Assembly (NCBI GenBank): GCA_947629225.1
Contig: CANRCY010000109.1
Location: 1-5,335, forward strand
Direction: 5' to 3'
Source: an uncultured Clostridia bacterium
Lineage (GTDB): Bacteria; Bacillota; Clostridia; Christensenellales; Borkfalkiaceae
Length of the DNA stretch: 5,335 nucleotides
Made by a program: the position numbers and the translations under genes. Positions 1 to 4,960 of the stretch are shown piece after piece. The notes beneath the pieces were generated by a model. That model did no database searches. It saw only the letters and a list, made by a program, of their open reading frames with translations, and had not been told where the DNA came from. The first letter of the stretch is position 1; each line of letters starts with the position of its first letter.

Positions 1-1
1 C

Positions 2-1141
2 TTGCAGAAAGGGGGCATTCACGCCATCAACGACCTCTATGTGCGCTTCAACAGCGAGGCGACGGAAGAGATGGAAGCCGAGGCGCGCGAGTATTTCCGC
101 CTCATCGAGAGCGGCGATCAAGAGGCGGTCGGGCTGTTCGACCGTTTCAAAGCGCTCACCCTCGACTATGTGCAGACGATCTACGAAAAATTGCACGTCA
201 CTTTCGACAGTTACGCGGGCGAGAGCTTTTATATCGACAAAATGCAACCCGTCATCGACGAACTGCGGGAAAAGGGATTGCTGACGGAGAGCCAAGGGGC
301 GCAGGTGGTCGACCTCGAACCCTACGGCATGCCCCCCTTTATCGTGCTCCGTTCGGACGGCGCTTCCCTCTATGGCACGCGCGACCTCGCCGCGGCGTTC
401 TACCGCAAACAGACCTATGATTTCGACAAGTGCCTCTACGTCGTCGCCTACCAACAAAATCTGCATTTCAAGCAGCTCTTCAAAGTTATCGAGCTCATGG
501 GGAAGGAGTGGGCGAAGGACCTCGTGCACGTCGCCTACGGCATGGTCTCCCTCGAAGACGGCGCAATGTCCACGCGGCAGGGGAAGGTCGTCTGGCTCGA
601 AGACGTGATAAACCGTTGCGTCGAAAAGGCGCTCTCCATTATTTCCGAAAAGAATCCCACCCTCGAAAACAAGGAGGAAGTCGCCGAAAAGGTCGGCGTG
701 GGAGCGGTGATGTTCGGCGCGCTCTACAACAACAAGATCAAAGACATCGTCTTTTCCTACGACAAAGCCCTCAACTTCGACGGCGAAACGAGCGTGTACG
801 TCCAATACACCTGCGCCCGCGCCGCGTCCGTGCTCTCAAAGGCGGCGCGCGGCGAGTGGAAGACCGCGGAGCCCTGCGGCGAGGAATTCGAGCTTTTGAA
901 GGCGCTTGCCGACTTCCCCGACGCCGTAAGGTCGGCGGCGGAGAAATACGAGCCGAGCGTCATCGCCCGTTTTGCGGTCGATACGGCGCAGAAATTCAAT
1001 AAATTTTACTTCGATTGCAAAATTTTGCAGGCGGAGAGCGAGGAGCTCAAAAACTTCCGCCTCGCGCTCACGAGAGCCACGCTCACCGTGCTCACCAACG
1101 CGCTCACCCTGCTCGGGATCGGCGTACCGGAGAAAATGTGA
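2..1141 (+). CDS. argS: Arginyl-tRNA synthetase, C-terminal part (5' end outside window)
   Basis: Class I aminoacyl-tRNA synthetase that charges tRNA-Arg with arginine in the cytoplasm. The frame is open from the window edge. The TTG at base 2 reads as an internal Leu, not a start, and the Rossmann N-terminus with the HIGH-type motif lies upstream. About 379 residues are present, against a usual total of roughly 550-600. In this fragment, residues 119-135 carry the typical DGASLYGTRDLAAA segment, 153-171 the LHFKQLFKVIELMG segment, and 180-194 the signature loop, here YGMVSLEDGAMSTRQG. Residues from about 265 to the end form the DALR-type anticodon-binding helical domain (YVQYTCARAASVL, then FNKFYFDC). 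The C-terminus ends in GVPEKM, close to the usual ArgRS ending. The signature loop departs from the common KMSTRKG form, with Ala and Gln at the two Lys positions. Its stop overlaps the next start codon by one base, so the pair is probably co-transcribed. Confidence 0.96.
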   Translation: MQKGGIHAINDLYVRFNSEATEEMEAEAREYFRLIESGDQEAVGLFDRFKALTLDYVQTIYEKLHVTFDSYAGESFYIDKMQPVIDELREKGLLTESQGAQVVDLEPYGMPPFIVLRSDGASLYGTRDLAAAFYRKQTYDFDKCLYVVAYQQNLHFKQLFKVIELMGKEWAKDLVHVAYGMVSLEDGAMSTRQGKVVWLEDVINRCVEKALSIISEKNPTLENKEEVAEKVGVGAVMFGALYNNKIKDIVFSYDKALNFDGETSVYVQYTCARAASVLSKAARGEWKTAEPCGEEFELLKALADFPDAVRSAAEKYEPSVIARFAVDTAQKFNKFYFDCKILQAESEELKNFRLALTRATLTVLTNALTLLGIGVPEKM

Positions 1142-1776
1142 TGAAGGCGGTCTTTTTCGATCTCGACGGCACCCTCTGCAACACGGTGGGGGATATCCGC
1201 TATCATGTCAACAAAATGCTCTCCTCGCGCGGCTATGCGGAGCTCTCCGAAGCGCAGACGAAAGCATATGTCGGCGACGGCGCGGAAAAACTCATCGAGC
1301 GGGCTCTTCCCGCAGGCGCGGAGGATCCCGAGGGCTGTTTTGCGCAGTTTCTCGAAAGTTTTTCCAATAGCGACGGCGCTCTTCTCTCCCTGTACGAGGG
1401 GGAGCGGGAGGCGCTCGCACGGTTGAAGGAGCGGGGATACAAGCTCGCCGTCATCACCAACAAGCCGCAGGAGGCGACAAGGCGCACGCTCGCGAAATTC
1501 TTCCCCGAGGGGTATTTCGACTTCGTGGGCGGGGACAGCGGCATGTTCCCCGTAAAGCCCGACCCTTCGCTCACCCGCTATGCGGCGCTTGCCCTCCGCG
1601 TCGCGCCCAAGGATTGTGCGTTCGTGGGCGATGGCGAGCAGGACGTGCGCACGGCGAAAAACGCGGGCATGCGCGGGATTTCCGCGCTATGGGGGTACCG
1701 CACGAGGTCCGAGCTTTCCGCGGCGGGCGCAACGGAGTTCGCGGAGAGTTTTTCCGAACTCGTAAAAATTTTGTGA
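1141..1776 (+). CDS. HAD-superfamily hydrolase, phosphoglycolate phosphatase-like
   Basis: Predicted cytoplasmic Mg-dependent phosphatase of 211 residues, a usual length for the Gph/PGPase subfamily. All four HAD motifs are visible: FFDLDGT (nucleophile Asp7 and acid/base Asp9), ITNKP at 105-109 (Thr106), the motif III lysine in PVKPDPS (Lys139), and VGDGEQD at 162-168 (Asp164 and Asp168 for Mg binding). An alpha-helical cap of the C1 type lies between motifs I and II (about residues 15-85). The start is ATG 1141 rather than an upstream in-frame codon: the DLDGT motif must sit within the first 12 residues, and GGAG at 1129-1132 is spaced 8 bases from it. The start overlaps the argS stop (TGATG), implying translational coupling. 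The substrate cannot be fixed from sequence; 2-phosphoglycolate is the family default, and other small phosphomonoesters or pyrophosphates are possible. Confidence 0.9.
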   Translation: MKAVFFDLDGTLCNTVGDIRYHVNKMLSSRGYAELSEAQTKAYVGDGAEKLIERALPAGAEDPEGCFAQFLESFSNSDGALLSLYEGEREALARLKERGYKLAVITNKPQEATRRTLAKFFPEGYFDFVGGDSGMFPVKPDPSLTRYAALALRVAPKDCAFVGDGEQDVRTAKNAGMRGISALWGYRTRSELSAAGATEFAESFSELVKIL

Positions 1777-1804
1777 GCGGCTCCGAAAATTTGCCAAAAG
1801 TTAC

Positions 1805-1833
1805 TTGAAAAACGCTCCCGCGTGTGATATAAT
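1805..1833 (+). promoter_or_regulatory. Sigma-A-type promoter with extended -10 for the rubrerythrin
   Basis: The -35 box TTGAAA at 1805-1810 and a perfect -10 box TATAAT at 1828-1833 are separated by 17 bases. A TG at 1825-1826, one base before the -10, makes it an extended -10. Transcription would start near 1840, giving a leader of about 25 bases with the ribosome binding site. I see no terminator between the end of the phosphatase gene (1776) and this promoter, so read-through from argS is also possible. No PerR-like palindrome is evident. Confidence 0.82.
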
Positions 1834-1851
1834 ACGGGCGAAAATCTTTAT

Positions 1852-1856
1852 GGAGG
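1852..1856 (+). promoter_or_regulatory. Ribosome binding site deciding the rubrerythrin start
   Basis: GGAGG lies 8 bases before ATG 1865. It overlaps the earlier in-frame ATG at 1850, so that codon cannot be served by it. This places the start at 1865 and the first rubredoxin-type cysteine at residue 4. Confidence 0.8.
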
Positions 1857-1864
1857 AAAACAAG

Positions 1865-2383
1865 ATGAAAAGATGTGCGGTTTGCGGCGAGATCGTCGCA
1901 GATGATGTGGAGGTCTGCCCCGTTTGCAAGGCGACCAAGTTCGTTCCCGTCGAAGAGGCGAAATTCGCCTGCGAGCACCATGTCGGCGACGGCGTGGTAG
2001 AGGACAAAGAGGTCATGGACGGTCTCCGCGCCAATTTCCAGGGGGAATGCTGCGAAGTCGGCATGTACCTTGCCATGGCGAGAGTCGCCGAGCGCGAGGG
2101 CTATCCCGAGATCGCGGAGGCATATAAGCGCTATGCGTTCGAAGAAGCCGAACATGCAAGCAAATTCGCCGAACTGCTCGGCGAGGTCGTCACCCCTTCC
2201 ACCAAGAAGAACCTCGAGCTCAGGGCTGCCGCCGAGGCGGGCGCGTGTGAGGGCAAGCTCATGCTCGCAAAGCGCGCAAAGGAGCTCGGTTACGACGCGA
2301 TCCACGATACCGTTCACGAGATGGCGAAGGACGAAGCGCGCCACGGCGCGGGTTTTAAGGGGCTCTTGAAGCGCTATTTCTGA
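1865..2383 (+). CDS. rbr: Reverse rubrerythrin (rubredoxin-like domain first), NADH peroxidase type
   Basis: Non-haem iron protein of 172 residues that reduces hydrogen peroxide (and in some clostridia supports oxygen reduction) in the cytoplasm of anaerobes. Domain order is reversed relative to classical rubrerythrin. A short rubredoxin-like iron site comes first (C4-x2-C7 and C18-x2-C21), followed by a four-helix ferritin-like di-iron domain from about residue 48. Candidate iron ligands are Glu61 (NFQGE), the E94-x2-H97 motif (EEAEH), Glu129 (CEGKL) and E157-x2-H160 (KDEARH). The stretches GMYLAMARVAEREGYPEIAE and AIHDTVHEMAKDEARHG are characteristic of clostridial reverse rubrerythrins annotated as NADH peroxidase. 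The gene is monocistronic by appearance, with its own promoter and a strong terminator. The rubredoxin loop is compact, with 10 residues between the two CxxC pairs, and lacks the aromatic usually found after the second cysteine. Electron donors (rubredoxin or a flavoprotein) are not encoded in the window. Confidence 0.93.
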   Translation: MKRCAVCGEIVADDVEVCPVCKATKFVPVEEAKFACEHHVGDGVVEDKEVMDGLRANFQGECCEVGMYLAMARVAEREGYPEIAEAYKRYAFEEAEHASKFAELLGEVVTPSTKKNLELRAAAEAGACEGKLMLAKRAKELGYDAIHDTVHEMAKDEARHGAGFKGLLKRYF

Positions 2384-2420
2384 GTTTTTACATAGGAAAC
2401 ACAAAAGAAGAACAAGAGAA

Positions 2421-2462
2421 AAGAGGACGGGCTTTTTGCCTGTCCTCTTGATATTTTGTTTC
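2421..2462 (+). terminator. Rho-independent terminator of the rubrerythrin gene
   Basis: The left arm at 2421-2432 pairs with the right arm at 2438-2449 for 12 pairs, including one G-T wobble. The loop is TTTTT, and a T-rich tail (GATATTTTGTTT, 2450-2461) follows. It begins 37 bases after the stop codon, the expected place for the end of a single-gene transcript. Confidence 0.9.
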
Positions 2463-2499
2463 GGTTGAGCCTCTGGGAAAACACGCCGACGGGGAATGA

Positions 2500-2533
2500 A
2501 TAACGGCTTTTCCCGCAAGGGAAAAGCCGTTAT
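2500..2533. repeat. Perfect 15-bp inverted repeat with GCAA tetraloop
   Basis: The arm at 2500-2514 is exactly complementary to 2519-2533, closing on the tetraloop GCAA (a GNRA loop, very stable in RNA) on a CCC/GGG stem. There is no T-tract after it on the + strand and only a weak one on the - strand, so it is not a standard intrinsic terminator. It could be a transcript-end stabiliser, a processing site, a repetitive extragenic palindrome, or part of a small RNA. The sequence alone does not decide. Confidence 0.8.
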
Positions 2534-2544
2534 CGGAGAGTATC

Positions 2545-2575
2545 AAATGCCGAAGCTGGGACTTCGGGCATTTTT
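2545..2575 (+). terminator. Second terminator-like hairpin (bulged stem, T-tract)
   Basis: AAATGCCGAAG at 2545-2555 pairs with 2562-2573 apart from one bulged G; the loop is CTGGGA. The right arm runs into TTTTT (2571-2575). It may be a backup terminator for read-through past the first one, or the end of a small transcript containing the GNRA hairpin 11 bases upstream. It is weaker than the first terminator because of the bulge and the short T-tract. Confidence 0.55.
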
Positions 2576-2689
2576 CGGAATTTTCGGCGACGGGGCAGGG
2601 AGTCCCGAGGCACAAGAAAATTGTAACCCGCGCCGCTCGGAAAAACAACCTATTTTTCGGAAAATCGCCTCTATGTGCGCGCGGCGGCG

Positions 2690-2726
2690 GAGTAGAGTAA
2701 AAAAAACCCACTCTACTCAGAGTAGA
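2690..2726. promoter_or_regulatory. Inverted-repeat array, probable operator of the membrane-bound regulator
   Basis: Three copies of one 7-base element occur: GAGTAGA at 2690-2696 (+), TCTACTC at 2712-2718 (inverted) and GAGTAGA at 2720-2726 (+). The last two form the palindrome TCTACTCAGAGTAGA (2712-2726), 4 bases before the -35 box. The first two extend to 9-bp arms (2690-2698 with 2710-2718) around an A-rich 11-base spacer. The two direct copies are exactly 30 bases apart, close to three helical turns. Position and symmetry suit a dimeric repressor or activator. The helix-turn-helix protein encoded just downstream is the natural candidate, by inference. Confidence 0.65.
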
Positions 2727-2730
2727 ATTG

Positions 2731-2758
2731 TTGACTTTGTGCGAAAAATCGCTATAAT
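2731..2758 (+). promoter_or_regulatory. Sigma-A-type promoter for the regulator/membrane operon
   Basis: TTGACT (2731-2736) and a perfect TATAAT (2753-2758) are spaced 16 bases apart. The spacer contains a small inverted repeat, GCGA-AAAA-TCGC (2741-2752). The -10 box ends only 7 bases before ATG 2766, so the predicted start of transcription (about 2765) coincides with the start codon. The AGGAG at 2759-2763 would then be outside the message. Confidence 0.78.
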
Positions 2759-2765
2759 AGGAGCT

Positions 2766-3380
2766 ATGGAAGAGCAAGCTTTGGCTGAAATCATCGGTAA
2801 GAATATCACGAGGCTGAGAAGGCTCGCCAACATGACCCAGCTCGAACTCGCGGAGAAGCTCAACTATTCCGACAAATCCGTCTCCAAGTGGGAACAGGGG
2901 AACGGCATTCCCGACGTGCGCATTTTGATGCAGATCGCGGAGCTGTTCGGCGTCTCGCTCGACGATCTCGTGCGCGAGCATGTCGATAAGCCCGTCGTGC
3001 CGAAGAACACAAAACTCCGCAACCGCATCATTACGGTCATCTGCTCGGTCGGGCTGTGCTGGCTCGTCGCCGTGTGCTGTTTCGTGTTCTTGGGGTTGCT
3101 CGGACCCGAGCTCGAATTTATGTGGCTCGCCTTTCTCTTCGCCGTTCCCGCTTCATCGATCGTCGTGCTCGTATTCAGTTGTATCTGGCATTGGAAGTGG
3201 GTGCGGATCATCTCCATCTCCGTGCTCATCTGGACGACGATCGCCTGCGTCTATCTCGTGATCTTTGCCTGTACGGGCTGGATCCAGAATCTTTGGTATC
3301 TGTTCCTGATCGGGATCCCCCTTCAGGCGTTGACGCTGATCTACTTCTTATTGCGGCGGGGGATCCGCTTCAAAAGGTAA
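2766..3380 (+). CDS. XRE-family helix-turn-helix regulator fused to four transmembrane helices
   Basis: A 204-residue protein whose first 70 residues form a Cro/C1-type helix-turn-helix. IGKNITRLRRLANMTQLELA (residues 10-29) gives the scaffold and first HTH helix. YSDKSVSKWEQGNGIPD (34-50) contains the recognition helix, followed by the conserved LMQIAELFGVSLDDL. After a short basic linker (about 75-87) come four hydrophobic segments at roughly 88-112, 118-140, 146-169 and 174-196, ending in a basic tail. This layout indicates a DNA-binding domain held at the cytoplasmic face of the membrane. I do not recognise the membrane part; it shows no extracellular domain, so it may sense a membrane state or a partner. 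The start at ATG 2766 fits where the HTH domain must begin. AGGAG lies only 2 bases upstream, too close for a good ribosome site. The next gene follows after 4 bases, so the two are very likely one operon. Confidence 0.85.
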   Translation: MEEQALAEIIGKNITRLRRLANMTQLELAEKLNYSDKSVSKWEQGNGIPDVRILMQIAELFGVSLDDLVREHVDKPVVPKNTKLRNRIITVICSVGLCWLVAVCCFVFLGLLGPELEFMWLAFLFAVPASSIVVLVFSCIWHWKWVRIISISVLIWTTIACVYLVIFACTGWIQNLWYLFLIGIPLQALTLIYFLLRRGIRFKR

Positions 3381-3384
3381 ACTC

Positions 3385-4398
3385 ATGGACGAAAGAAAAC
3401 ATTATCGTATCTGCGCAAAGGTCTGGGAAGTATTCGGTTGGTCGGCAGTCGTTTTAGCCCTTCTCGGAATGGCTGGGCTCGTGGTCTCCCTCATCATGCT
3501 CGGGTTGGGGAACGAACACGTCTTTCAGCTCGCGATCGCTTGCGGCAGTTTTGCGGGAGCGGCGCTCCTCTTCGGCTCGGGCGGCTATCTCTGTCTGCGC
3601 GCGGGCGAAAAATACCGCACGCTCGAACTCGACGCGACCGAACGTGCCGACAGCGAAGAGAGCTTTTTCGTCGGCGAAGGAACGCTCGCGACCTTCGCGG
3701 AAGGCGGGCTCGAAATCCACGGAGAAGGGGGAAAGAGGGTCTCCGTTCCCTACGGGGCGATCCGTCTCTTCTCGGTCTGCACCCGCCCGAAACCCAAGGA
3801 AAAGGGCGCGTGGAGCGTTCTCATCGAAGTTCCCGCCGTCTATCTCCTCAAAAAGGCAAAGCCCGAAGAACCGCCCGTCCTCATACAGGCGGAGGGCAAA
3901 AAACGGCTTTACGATACCTTGCATAGGCGCGGGCTCTCCCTGCTCGGGGAACCTCCCGCGGAGCGACCCGAAAAAAAGAAGTTCACCCTTCTCAAAAAAT
4001 TCAACCTTCCCGACAAGGCGAAGCGCAAGCGGGCGCTTCTGTTTTTGCTCCTCGGCGCAGTCCTTGCGGGGGGCGGCGTCGGGCTGTGCTTTTACAAGAC
4101 GGTGATCGGCGCGCCCGTCATCGTGGTGGGGGGATATATCCTTCTGCGCGCGGTGTTCTCTTATTGGCGGGCGAAGCGCGTCCTCGGCGTGTATCGGGAA
4201 GGGCTGTATCTCTCCGAACTCACCTCGCGGGAGAGCTTTTTCCTCAAATGGGAAGAGATGGAGAACCTCGTCCCCGCCGAAGCGGAGGGCAAGCAGACGC
4301 TCCGCGCAAATTGCCCTTACGGCGCATACGATTTTCCCCGCCCCGAGGGCGCATACGAGTATCTCGAAGAACGTTTTCCCGACAAGTGCGGGAAATGA
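3385..4398 (+). CDS. Membrane protein with two membrane-hairpin plus soluble-domain repeats, function unknown
   Basis: A 337-residue protein I cannot assign to a named family. Hydrophobic segments lie at about residues 17-40, 47-71, 216-236 and 240-261: two closely spaced transmembrane hairpins with no signal peptide. A soluble region follows each hairpin (about 72-210 and 262-337). Both soluble regions begin with a similar pattern: a Gly-Leu strand (EGGLEIHGEGGKRVSVPYGA at 106-125; REGLYLSEL... LKWEEM at 271-292), then a charged strand and a hydrophobic one. This resembles the bacterial PH-like or YcxB-like fold, but only by eye. Basic stretches (KKKF, KKFNLPDKAKRKR, 197-216) before the third segment suggest that the first soluble region is cytoplasmic. 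It begins 4 bases after the HTH-membrane regulator and has no own promoter or clear Shine-Dalgarno, so coupling to that gene is likely and the two products may interact. Confidence 0.75.
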   Translation: MDERKHYRICAKVWEVFGWSAVVLALLGMAGLVVSLIMLGLGNEHVFQLAIACGSFAGAALLFGSGGYLCLRAGEKYRTLELDATERADSEESFFVGEGTLATFAEGGLEIHGEGGKRVSVPYGAIRLFSVCTRPKPKEKGAWSVLIEVPAVYLLKKAKPEEPPVLIQAEGKKRLYDTLHRRGLSLLGEPPAERPEKKKFTLLKKFNLPDKAKRKRALLFLLLGAVLAGGGVGLCFYKTVIGAPVIVVGGYILLRAVFSYWRAKRVLGVYREGLYLSELTSRESFFLKWEEMENLVPAEAEGKQTLRANCPYGAYDFPRPEGAYEYLEERFPDKCGK

Positions 4399-4408
4399 CA
4401 TAGGAGCA

Positions 4409-4414
4409 GAGGGA
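4409..4414 (+). promoter_or_regulatory. Ribosome binding site deciding the GTG start of the DUF1653 gene
   Basis: GAGGGA lies 8 bases before GTG 4423, and a second purine block, AGGAG (4402-4406), lies just upstream. No in-frame ATG occurs early enough to keep the domain, so GTG 4423 is the start. Confidence 0.65.
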
Positions 4415-4422
4415 CGTCTGTC

Positions 4423-4656
4423 GTGCGGGAACTGAAAATTCACGGCGTTTACCGCCATTTCAAGGGAAAGTATTACTATGTCGAGGGGGTCGCGACTCAT
4501 TCGGAGACGCGCGAACAGCTCGTCGTTTACCGCGCGCTCTATGGCGAGAGGCAACTCTTCGTCCGCCCGCTCGCAATGTTTCTCTCCCCCGTGGACAGAG
4601 AAAAATATCCCGCCGCCGAACAATTCTATCGCTTTGAAGAAGTGGAACATGAGTGA
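4423..4656 (+). CDS. DUF1653-family small protein
   Basis: A 77-residue protein that matches the DUF1653 pattern over nearly its whole length: GVYRHFKGKYYYVEGVATHS (residues 8-27), then ETREQLVVYRALYG and LFVRPLAMFLSPVDREKY. The conserved core is YRHFKGxYY, a histidine in ATHS, VVYRALYG, and VRPLxMF. Family members are short, soluble, cytoplasmic and of unknown biochemical function; the fold is expected to be a small beta barrel. It starts with GTG 24 bases after the membrane-protein stop, and its last 8 bases overlap the start of the McsA-like gene, implying translational coupling. In Bacillus the gene before mcsA is ctsR; here this protein occupies that place, which makes a link to the arginine-kinase system worth considering but unproven. 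Confidence 0.87.
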   Translation: MRELKIHGVYRHFKGKYYYVEGVATHSETREQLVVYRALYGERQLFVRPLAMFLSPVDREKYPAAEQFYRFEEVEHE

Positions 4657-4960
4657 TCTGCGCGTTTGTCCCCGTTGCGGGACGACAATCGAAGAATTCC
4701 GCCGCACGGGGCTTTTGGGCTGTGCGGAGTGTTATACCGCCTTCCGCGAAGAGGTACTTTTGACCGTGCGCCGCGTGCAGGGGAAGACCCGCCATGCGGG
4801 CGCAATTCCCGTCGCAAAAGAGGAGCGGTATTCCCTGATGCTCGAACGCCAGCATCTGAAAGAGGGTATCGAGCGCGCAATGCGCGAGGGGAGATACGAC
4901 GAGGCGAAGAAGCTCCAACAACGGCTCAAAGACTGCCGCCAAGGGGAGGACGAGGAGTGA
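4649..4960 (+). CDS. mcsA: Short McsA-like activator with one zinc finger and a UVR motif
   Basis: A 103-residue protein resembling the C-terminal two thirds of McsA, the zinc-binding partner and activator of the protein-arginine kinase McsB. One treble-clef-like zinc site is visible, C7-x2-C10 and C25-x2-C28 (CPRCGTTIEEFRRTGLLGC, then AECY), followed by the characteristic RVQGKTRHAGAIP segment (42-54). A UvrB/UvrC-type helical motif follows at about 66-96 (LKEGIERAMREGRYDEAKKL). Typical McsA proteins are around 150-185 residues and carry an additional CxxC pair domain at the N-terminus, which is absent here. The upstream bases encode DUF1653 in another frame, so the missing domain is not hidden by a frameshift. 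The ATG lies inside the preceding gene (8-base overlap) with only a weak purine-rich stretch ahead, so translation probably relies on coupling. Its TGA overlaps the mcsB start. Confidence 0.88.
   Translation: MSDLRVCPRCGTTIEEFRRTGLLGCAECYTAFREEVLLTVRRVQGKTRHAGAIPVAKEERYSLMLERQHLKEGIERAMREGRYDEAKKLQQRLKDCRQGEDEE
4943..4950 (+). promoter_or_regulatory. Strong ribosome binding site for mcsB
   Basis: GGGGAGGA inside the end of mcsA, 6 bases before GTG 4957. It supports a GTG start in the GTGA overlap with the mcsA stop codon. Confidence 0.8.

Larger units (their letters stand above)
2384..2765. other. Structured intergenic region of 382 bases
   Basis: No gene is supported here. In order it holds the rubrerythrin terminator, a perfect 15-bp hairpin, a bulged terminator-like hairpin, about 115 bases with little structure apart from an 11-base direct repeat (ATTTTTCGGAA at 2570-2580 and 2652-2662), an inverted-repeat array at 2690-2726, and a promoter at 2731-2758. 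A frame is open through most of it toward the downstream regulator, but it would translate hairpins and the promoter and has no recognisable domain. Confidence 0.7.

Noticed and set aside
1817..1838. CCCG/CGGG arms flanking the -10 box of the rubrerythrin promoter as a peroxide-regulator operator
   Set aside because: The arms are only 4 bp with a 14-base spacer and do not resemble a PerR box; in GC-rich DNA this is expected by chance.
1571..2518. 315-codon open frame on the - strand across the phosphatase, rubrerythrin and terminator
   Set aside because: It is antisense to two clear genes and runs through a promoter and terminator. Low-complexity Arg/Pro-rich stretches indicate a shadow frame.
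2570..2662. Direct repeat ATTTTTCGGAA at 2570-2580 and 2652-2662 as an attachment site or iterated element
   Set aside because: Only two short AT-rich copies are present, with no integrase, no conserved spacing and no further copies in the window.
2496..2765. Upstream in-frame extension of the HTH regulator by about 90 residues
   Set aside because: It would translate two hairpins, the repeat array and the promoter, and gives no recognisable domain. The HTH domain begins right after ATG 2766.
4399..4422. Search for a CtsR heptad operator, CIRCE element or separate promoter before the DUF1653-mcsAB cassette
   Set aside because: Only 24 bases separate the genes. They contain purine-rich ribosome-binding sequence and a weak 4-bp CAGA/TCTG stem, with no operator or promoter match.
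3454..4707. 417-codon open frame on the - strand opposite the membrane protein and DUF1653 gene
   Set aside because: It lies fully antisense to well-supported genes in GC-rich coding DNA, where the opposite strand is often open. Its translation shows no domain and it crosses several gene boundaries.
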